From the NCBI GenBank assembly GCA_910587545.1, contig CAJUMI010000113.1, positions 1 through 5,035 on the forward strand: DNA of 5,035 nt, in the 5' to 3' direction. The notes under the pieces are model-generated. The model ran no database searches. It saw only the letters and a program-made list of their open reading frames with translations, and was not told the DNA's origin. This stretch comes from an uncultured Muribaculaceae bacterium (GTDB lineage: Bacteria; Bacteroidota; Bacteroidia; Bacteroidales; Muribaculaceae). Positions 1 through 5,035 of this stretch are shown here, piece by piece (the stretch's first letter is position 1; every line of letters starts with the position of its first letter). The translations under genes were made by a program, and so were the position numbers.

Positions 1-2064
1 AACATCACCACCCGCTCGACCGACGCCGAAAAAGGCGGCAGCGTATGGTACGGCATGGGCAACGACGGAATGAACACCATCGGCATGAAAGCGTCTACCG
101 GTCTCATGAAAAACGGCTGGGCCCTCACAGTCCTCGGATCACGCAAATGGGGCGACGGCTATATTCAAGGCACACCGTTCGACAGCTACAACTACTTCAT
201 CAACCTCGCATGGAAAGTCAATGATGAGCACCAATTGTCATTGACAGCCTTCGGCGCTCCGCAGACCCACTATCAGCGCAGCAGCCAGAACGGTCTGACC
301 ATCATGGGCTATCAGGACGTCAAGAACTATATGAGCAACGACGTCAGCATGTATCGCTACAACCCGACTTTCGGTTATAAGAAAAACGGCGAATGGTATA
401 ACTCATCGAAAAACTTCTACCACAAGCCTCAGATCTCTCTGGCCCACAGCTGGAAGATCAACGATCACTCATCCCTGTCGTCGACCGTCTACGCTTCGTT
501 TGCGACTGGAGGTGGCAACTCAGGCCAGGGAAGCGGCCTCGGATCTTACTCCTACACCGACTGGTATGGCGCGACCGACGGCAAGCTCCACACCAAATTC
601 CTCGCCGCCGACGGCACATTTGACTACGGAGCGATCCAGGATCTCAACGCCGCAAGCGCAACAGGTTCGGAACTCGTGATGTCGAAGTCGATGAACTCCC
701 ACAAATGGATCGGCCTTGTGTCTTCATACAAGAACGATCTCAATCAGATCAACGGCAACCGTCTTTCGCTCACCGGCGGTCTTGACATCCGCTACTACGT
801 GGGCGAGCACAAAAACATCATCACTGACCTCTTCGACGGCGAGTACTTCATCGACTACTCAAGCCGTAAGAACGTCAAGGCCGAGCTCAACAGCGCAGCC
901 CTCAATCCCGCATGGGCATTCGAGAAACTCGGCGTCGGCGACGTCGTCTACCGCGACTATAACAGCTACATCGTCCAGGAAGGCGTCTATGCCCAGGCAG
1001 AGTACACAATGCTCGACAAAGCCCTCAACCTTGTCGTTTCGGGCGCTCTCAACAACAACACCTACTGGCGCCGCGACTTCTTCTATTATGACAAGGCTAA
1101 CGAGAAATCAGAGACACGCAACTTTATCGGCGGCACTATCAAGGGCGGCGCAAACTACAACATCGACTCCAGGAACAACGTCTTCTTCAACACCGGCTTC
1201 ATCAGCCGCGCTCCGTTCTTCTCAGGAGGTGTGTTTGTCAACTCGACAACTTCAAACGTGCTGAACTCCGACCCTGTGAACGAAAAAGTATTCTCATTCG
1301 AACTCGGTTACGGTTTCAACACCCCTGAATTCGCCCTTACAGCCAACGCATATTACACCAAGTGGATGGACAAGACCACAACCCGCGGCGGCACAGTCTC
1401 ACGCGGCGAGCACGAAGGCGACCGTTATTTCATGAACATGTCGGGCGTCGACGCACGACACATGGGTATCGAGTTCAACGCAAGCTGGGTGCCAGCCCAG
1501 TGGGTCAACATCCAGGCAATGCTCTCCTACGGTGACTGGATCTGGGATTCTAACGCCAGCGGCTACTTCTGGAACCAGCTTGGCCAGCCCCTTAAGAACA
1601 CCAACGGCGATGTCGCCTCAGGCATCATGGCTCCCGACCATCTCCACGCCACTATCGACCAGAAGGGTGTGAAGGTCGGCGGTTCAGCCCAAACCACAGG
1701 ATCGATCTCGGCCGACTTCATTCCATTCAAAGGCTTCCGCATAGGAGCCGACTGGGTATTCAACGCGCGCAACTACTCTGACTATCAGATCAGCAGCAGC
1801 GACTTCGAGAACGGCGGCACTATCGCCGTCGCAGATCCTTGGGAAATACCCTGGGGACAGCAGCTTGACCTCAACGCAAGCTATCGCTTCAAGATCGGAG
1901 GTGTCAACGCCACCCTCTACGGCAACGTCTACAACCTCTTCAACTACAACTACATTGTCGATGCCTATAATAAATCGACCCAAAAGGGCGAATGGGACAA
2001 TGTATTCCGTGTATTCTACTCTTTCGGTCGCACTTACTCGCTCCGTCTGAAGATCAATTTCTAA
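1..2064 (+). CDS. TonB-dependent outer-membrane receptor, 5'-partial (beta-barrel part)
   Basis: The frame is open from base 1, so the gene begins upstream; the ATG at 55 is internal. 687 residues are visible. The first residues (NITTRSTDAEKGG) match the end of a TonB-receptor plug domain, which typically closes with a GG-x-INITT-like strand, so the signal peptide, any carboxypeptidase-like N-terminal domain, the TonB box and nearly all of the plug lie outside the window. The rest is a run of alternating hydrophobic/polar strands rich in Tyr, Trp, Asn and Gly, as in a 22-strand barrel, with motifs such as FGAPQTHYQRSS and FISRAPFFSGG. It ends SLRLKINF; a terminal Phe is the usual outer-membrane barrel assembly signal. 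Such receptors import ligands across the outer membrane using TonB energy. The lipoprotein gene starts 22 bases downstream, suggesting co-transcription and a shared complex. The ligand cannot be told. It is not accompanied by a SusD homologue, so a classic SusC role is unsupported. Confidence 0.93.
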   Translation, partial: NITTRSTDAEKGGSVWYGMGNDGMNTIGMKASTGLMKNGWALTVLGSRKWGDGYIQGTPFDSYNYFINLAWKVNDEHQLSLTAFGAPQTHYQRSSQNGLTIMGYQDVKNYMSNDVSMYRYNPTFGYKKNGEWYNSSKNFYHKPQISLAHSWKINDHSSLSSTVYASFATGGGNSGQGSGLGSYSYTDWYGATDGKLHTKFLAADGTFDYGAIQDLNAASATGSELVMSKSMNSHKWIGLVSSYKNDLNQINGNRLSLTGGLDIRYYVGEHKNIITDLFDGEYFIDYSSRKNVKAELNSAALNPAWAFEKLGVGDVVYRDYNSYIVQEGVYAQAEYTMLDKALNLVVSGALNNNTYWRRDFFYYDKANEKSETRNFIGGTIKGGANYNIDSRNNVFFNTGFISRAPFFSGGVFVNSTTSNVLNSDPVNEKVFSFELGYGFNTPEFALTANAYYTKWMDKTTTRGGTVSRGEHEGDRYFMNMSGVDARHMGIEFNASWVPAQWVNIQAMLSYGDWIWDSNASGYFWNQLGQPLKNTNGDVASGIMAPDHLHATIDQKGVKVGGSAQTTGSISADFIPFKGFRIGADWVFNARNYSDYQISSSDFENGGTIAVADPWEIPWGQQLDLNASYRFKIGGVNATLYGNVYNLFNYNYIVDAYNKSTQKGEWDNVFRVFYSFGRTYSLRLKINF

Positions 2065-2086
2065 CCAATAGCGACTATTATCAATC

Positions 2087-2149
2087 ATGAAACATATCGC
2101 AATCAAAAGCCTGATGCTCGGAGCCGCTCTCGTCGCTTCGCTCTCTGCC
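2087..2149 (+). other. Lipoprotein (type II) signal peptide
   Basis: This encodes residues 1-21 of the lipoprotein: two lysines, then a Leu/Ala/Val core, ending Leu-Ser-Ala before Cys22 (codon 2150-2152). Signal peptidase II would cut before Cys22. The Asp-Glu right after Cys fits export to the outer face of the outer membrane in Bacteroidetes. This is known for the phylum and inferred here. Confidence 0.87.
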
Positions 2150-4216
2150 TGCGACGAGAATGCATGGAATGACGAATATCTCGATGGATTCGAGACTCCG
2201 ACCATCACCAAAAAGGAGACTGTGGAATATACAATGACCGCAGCCGATATCAAGAAAGTGGCAAATATGCCGGCCAACATCGCTCTCGCCAGCGAGCGCG
2301 GTGAGACCGCACTCCTCGAGGCCGTAGGCCAAAACGGTTTCTTCACGGCCGAAATAACTCCCGAGTACTATGCTCCCGCATGGCTTGACTCCTTGTCAGG
2401 CGTCAAAGGCAGCATAAATTTCTGGCTGTCAGAGAAATCAACTCTCAAACTCAGCTTCCCCACCTCCGACGCCCTGCCCGCCGAACTGACCGGCATCCAG
2501 AACGGCGAGAACATCACCATTTCCGAAGCACAATATCAGCAGGTATGGGACAGCGAGACCGACTTCACCGAAGCTTTCGCACCGTCAAAACCGGCCGACA
2601 AAGAACTGCCCGGGCTCCTTCTCGAGGCCATCGACGGCGCAGTCGAAGGCGACTTCGCCGTTGTGACCTACAACGTGGCATCTCAGGATCCCATCTTCGG
2701 CGGCGGATCGACGCCCGGCCCCGACGAACCGTCGTTCGAGATGAGCAGCACCATTGCCTCGCTCGCCATCGGCTCGCCCATCGAGGCCAAAGGCATCGTG
2801 ACAGGCATCTGCAAACAGGGCTACATCCTCACCGACCTCTCGGGCTCGACCCTCGTCTACTATGGCAACAGTTTCGACATCGACTCTTACGCCATCGGTC
2901 AGCAGCGTGAAGTAAGCGGCACAGGCGCTTGCTTCGGCGGTTGCCTGCAGATTGGTTCGGTCTCGACCGACGAACTCTGCGGCACCGAAACCTACACCTT
3001 CCCCACTCCGCTCGAGATCACCGGCCCGATATTCGAACAGTTCTCCACCGACCGTCAGGCTCTCAAGGCCGCAAACGACGGCGGCGCACCGGTCTACGCC
3101 GAAATCAAAGGCGCGACCTTCACACAGAGTGGCAACTACATCAACTTCACCGTTCCCGGAGCCGACAAGACAAAAGCCGAAGGCAGCGGTTATCAGGTTC
3201 CGGCATTCATCACCGACATCATGACATTCGATACCCCCATTGATGTCAAAGGCTATGTGATCGGATGCTCGGGCAAGGCCTTCGTGACATTCCTCGTGAC
3301 CGAAGTCAACGGCAACGCGCCCCTCGCACCGGCGGCTGTCAACGTCGAAACCGTAGGATCACGCGCAGGAGTGGCCCTGTCTTCAGTCGAAGAAAAAGCC
3401 GTCTACAGATTCAACGGCTCTGCATGGTCACTCTGCAAGGACGTAGTTGCGCTCACCTCTCGCGAATATGCCCAGATGGGAGCGTCTTCAAGCCTCACTT
3501 CCGCCCAGGCTGCCGAATATCTGCCGATCTACCTTGCGGCCAAATATCCCTATGCCAAGGAAAATGACACCTATTATATCGTCTACAACTTCAAGAACGA
3601 CGACAACACAATCAAGAACTTCACCTCGCGTGCCACATTCACAGGCACCGAATGGGCTGTCACCACTATCAACACCGACATGATGCAGTTCGTACGCGCA
3701 GGCAAAGGCAACGGCTGGTCAAACTGGGTCTACGATCCCAGCGTCTACATCGATCTGCCCGGCGGCAAGAACTCTACATCCGCTCCGTTCTGGCAGGCCT
3801 GCGTAGATTGGGTATATGAACACGTGGACGTGCCTGTGTTCGGTGCCGAAAGCATCACCTCCGGCGTAGGCTATGTGACAACTTACGGCAACAACGACTA
3901 TTACACCGGAGCTTCGGCCTACCAGTGCAACATCGATTTGCGCGCGTCTGCCGCACGCAAACAAGTTCCCTCAGTCTACGGAGACATGCCTGACGACGAT
4001 GTCGTAGCCACGATGAAACGTCATTTCGAGGAAGAAGTCGGTCCCGCTATTCTCGCCAAACTCTATCCCGACGCTCAGCCTGGCAAAGGCGTCGACCTCT
4101 ACTATGTGCTCTCGTTTGTCATGTACAACGGTTCGAGCCACGACGAAGTCATCCGCTTCCTCGTCACCGCTCCAGGCACATTCGAGTTTGTCGACTGCAC
4201 CTGGAACGAAGAATAA
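2087..4216 (+). CDS. Surface-type lipoprotein with OB-fold-like domains, partner of the TonB receptor
   Basis: 709 residues from ATG 2087. This start is chosen because it gives a complete lipoprotein signal: K2/K7, a hydrophobic core, and lipobox LSAC with Cys22. The acidic residues after it (CDENAWNDEYLDGFE) resemble Bacteroidetes surface-export signals. Residues ~46-200 contain two degenerate units with (T/I)-x-(T/S)-x-A motifs (near 48 and 143). A Gly/Pro linker follows at 205-216. Residues ~218-300 look like an OB fold (AKGIVTGICKQGYILTD, then REVSGTG), and ~335-409 look like a second related half (YAEIKGATF, IDVKGYVIGCSG). Residues ~438-525 and ~630-709 share a YPxA...YY(I/V) pattern and may be duplicated units. 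OB-fold lipoproteins of this kind (DUF5689/DUF6359-like, from memory) are often encoded beside TonB receptors in Bacteroidetes. The likely role is ligand capture at the cell surface. No catalytic motif is visible and the ligand is unknown. The receptor gene is immediately upstream and a strong terminator immediately downstream. Confidence 0.88.
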   Translation: MKHIAIKSLMLGAALVASLSACDENAWNDEYLDGFETPTITKKETVEYTMTAADIKKVANMPANIALASERGETALLEAVGQNGFFTAEITPEYYAPAWLDSLSGVKGSINFWLSEKSTLKLSFPTSDALPAELTGIQNGENITISEAQYQQVWDSETDFTEAFAPSKPADKELPGLLLEAIDGAVEGDFAVVTYNVASQDPIFGGGSTPGPDEPSFEMSSTIASLAIGSPIEAKGIVTGICKQGYILTDLSGSTLVYYGNSFDIDSYAIGQQREVSGTGACFGGCLQIGSVSTDELCGTETYTFPTPLEITGPIFEQFSTDRQALKAANDGGAPVYAEIKGATFTQSGNYINFTVPGADKTKAEGSGYQVPAFITDIMTFDTPIDVKGYVIGCSGKAFVTFLVTEVNGNAPLAPAAVNVETVGSRAGVALSSVEEKAVYRFNGSAWSLCKDVVALTSREYAQMGASSSLTSAQAAEYLPIYLAAKYPYAKENDTYYIVYNFKNDDNTIKNFTSRATFTGTEWAVTTINTDMMQFVRAGKGNGWSNWVYDPSVYIDLPGGKNSTSAPFWQACVDWVYEHVDVPVFGAESITSGVGYVTTYGNNDYYTGASAYQCNIDLRASAARKQVPSVYGDMPDDDVVATMKRHFEEEVGPAILAKLYPDAQPGKGVDLYYVLSFVMYNGSSHDEVIRFLVTAPGTFEFVDCTWNEE

Positions 4217-4238
4217 CCCATCCCCCTATCCCACTCTA

Positions 4239-4276
4239 AAAAGGCGATGTGTCAGAATATTGACACATCGCCTTTT
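4239..4276 (+). terminator. Intrinsic terminator of the receptor-lipoprotein operon
   Basis: Two perfectly complementary 16-base arms (4239-4254 and 4261-4276) flank the 6-base loop GAATAT. The core GGCGATGTGTCA/TGACACATCGCC is extended by four A-T pairs, and the 3' arm ends TTTT, followed by CCTTT. It begins 22 bases after the lipoprotein stop. Because the 5' arm starts in an A-run, the complementary strand also reads stem plus T-run, so it could stop transcription from either side. It marks the boundary between the intact operon and the decayed downstream locus. Confidence 0.9.
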
Positions 4277-4318
4277 CCTTTATCGCCAGATCTGACGAAC
4301 TCCAGTAAGACGCAAACA

Positions 4319-4709
4319 ATACAGCGTCATCGAGTCAACTTCCCGTTCAGGCATCACCCCATTCGAGAACTATCTCGGCTTCTCTACACAGGGTCCAATG
4401 AACGCCGTATATCTTACATCCGGTACTCCTCGAAAAATAAAGATTGACCGAAGGACTTTGACGCTTAAACATAGCGTACCGTCAACATTTGCCTATAAGG
4501 GTAAAATTATGCCTATATTAGTGCTTGCACTAATATCCATCAAGCAGTATAACATTGACCATGAAACTCTTGATATCGTTTATGGAGTGTTGAAGGACAA
4601 TCCAGAGGACGACACTTGGCATGAGGATATAGCCCGCGCTCCACGCTGGATCAGAAAAATAGTAATCGAAACAAAAGAAAAAATCAAACGAAATGAGCAG
4701 ATGGATTGA
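4319..4709 (+). pseudogene. AbiEi-type (DUF6088-like) antitoxin, truncated at the N-terminus and frameshifted
   Basis: In the frame of ATG 4398, the sequence before that ATG is already gene-like: codons 4347-4397 read SGITPFENYLGFSTQGP, followed by MNAVYLTSGTPRKIKI. This matches the pattern I recall for the C-terminal domain of DUF6088/AbiEi antitoxins (PxG...LGLSTQxPMNxVYLTxGTPRKI). The tail LARAPRWIRK-like segment (DIARAPRWIRKIV) also fits that family. Just upstream, another frame reads TIQRHRVNFP (4316-4345); dropping one T at about 4346 joins it as NFPSGI, so a one-base insertion is likely. The N-terminal winged-helix DNA-binding region, about 90 residues in the family, cannot fit in the ~40 bases between the terminator and 4319, and so is lost. 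A 103-residue product from ATG 4398, or 66 residues from ATG 4509, might still be made. The end overlaps the toxin start by 17 bases. The family call rests on memory of motifs, without a search. Confidence 0.7.
4515..4536. repeat. Perfect inverted repeat inside the antitoxin remnant
   Basis: ATATTAGTGC and GCACTAATAT are exact reverse complements separated by TT. The repeat lies in codons for ILVLALIS, just after the internal ATG at 4509. It could form a small hairpin or be a dyad binding site, but it may simply reflect the coding of alternating Leu/Ile/Val/Ala residues. Confidence 0.55.
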
Positions 4710-4942
4710 CGCTTCGGATGCAGACCGCCAACAGTCGGCTTACATCATCGCAACCGATGAGCCGACACCTATATGATTTGGAACGGCTAATGGATACACA
4801 ATTTGCAGAAGCCGCACTGTCAGATATGGAACTATATCACGAAATCATTGCACACCGTCATGTCGGAGGTGTCAATTATGAACTCAACTACCCGTCAACA
4901 ATCACATTTTACCCAACCATATCTATCGATATATTGGTTTAG
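4693..4942 (+). pseudogene. AbiEii/AbiGii-type toxin (nucleotidyltransferase family) with core deleted
   Basis: Two frames carry the two ends of one gene. From ATG 4693, frame 1 reads MSRWIDASDADRQQSAYI and on to IATDE, like the start of AbiEii proteins (W-x-x-x-S-x-x-x-R..., normally followed by the EKDWWV motif). It then hits TGA at 4774-4776. From about 4757, frame 2 reads MSRHLYDLERLMDTQF, AALSDMELYHEIIAHR and VGGVNYELNYPSTITFYP, the pattern of the AbiEii C-terminal region (RHxYDLxxL, then HR and GVDY...P). The frame-2 frame is stopped by TAG at 4940-4942, and family resemblance ends near 4918, before the usual final helices. Intact members are about 300 residues, so roughly 200 are missing, including the EKDWWV region and the nucleotidyltransferase GS/DxD catalytic core. 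The protein cannot be an active toxin. The 17-base overlap with the antitoxin end fits a formerly coupled bicistron. Confidence 0.72.
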
Positions 4943-5035
4943 GTTTAGTCGGGCATATATATAGCGCCCTAACCGAACCAAAAAAGGTTACGCTATTGAA
5001 AAATAAATTTAGGCTTTGATAGTAAGCATATACCC
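4943..5035. other. A/T-rich tail with no recognisable gene
   Basis: After the toxin remnant there is no open frame of useful length or family resemblance. A weak imperfect hairpin (GGTT...GGGC at 4942-4954 against GCCC...AACC at 4966-4979) is present but interrupted by mismatches. No tRNA, repeat array or convincing promoter was seen. The segment may be the 3' flank of the deleted toxin gene or the start of the next intergenic region. Confidence 0.4.

Noticed and set aside
716..1264. 182-codon + strand open frame rich in Ser/Thr
   Set aside because: This is a +1 shadow of the receptor gene; the low-complexity Ser/Thr/Arg composition is typical of an off-frame reading of G/C-rich coding DNA.
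1684..2346. 220-codon open frame on the minus strand
   Set aside because: It lies antisense across the receptor end and lipoprotein start, shows no family-like features, and both + strand genes have strong protein-level evidence.
2545..3567. Several Arg/His-rich open frames inside the lipoprotein gene
   Set aside because: They are off-frame shadows with biased Arg/His/Ser composition and no start context or motif.
4706..4942. A free-standing 78-codon gene starting at TTG 4706
   Set aside because: The first ~17 codons have no family resemblance and overlap the toxin's true N-terminal frame; only the part from about 4757 looks like protein, as expected for a deletion product.
4942..4979. Hairpin-like GGTT...GGGC / GCCC...AACC as a terminator or recombination site
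   Set aside because: The two paired blocks are only four bases each and are separated by unmatched bases; the A-run after it is on the wrong strand for a + strand terminator.
4990..5030. Possible Bacteroidetes promoter (TTG ... TAGGCTTTG)
   Set aside because: The spacing between the TTG and the TA-n-n-TTTG-like element is too short, the -7 element has an extra base, and no downstream gene is visible in the window.

Overview
The window looks like chromosomal DNA from a member of the Bacteroidales. A gut or Muribaculaceae-like genome is my guess from the overall style, not something I can prove. The signs are a large TonB-dependent outer-membrane receptor, a surface-type lipoprotein with an acidic stretch right after its lipobox cysteine, genes without Shine-Dalgarno-like leaders, and a short intergenic gap.

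Region 1 (1-4276) is one transcription unit on the + strand. It starts inside a TonB-dependent receptor gene, at about the plug/barrel boundary. The next gene, 22 bases downstream, encodes a 709-residue lipoprotein with a Gly/Pro linker, an OB-fold-like centre and repeated flanking units. A perfect 16-bp stem-loop terminator follows its stop codon. The receptor and lipoprotein probably form an outer-membrane import complex. The sequence does not reveal the substrate, and there is no SusD homologue or hydrolase in the window.

Region 2 (about 4277-5035) is visibly more A/T-rich. It holds the remains of an AbiE-type (type IV) toxin-antitoxin pair of the DUF6088/AbiEi plus AbiEii kind. The antitoxin has lost its N-terminal winged-helix part and seems to carry a one-base frameshift near 4346, but its C-terminal part is well preserved. 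The toxin keeps its first ~23 codons, then jumps out of frame to its C-terminal segment, having lost the whole nucleotidyltransferase core, and it is cut short again near 4918. I see no gene in the last ~90 bases.

The most interesting feature is therefore a defence or TA locus caught partway through decay behind an intact nutrient-uptake operon. I see no convincing sign of a complete, undescribed system. The family names rest on remembered motif patterns, not on searches.
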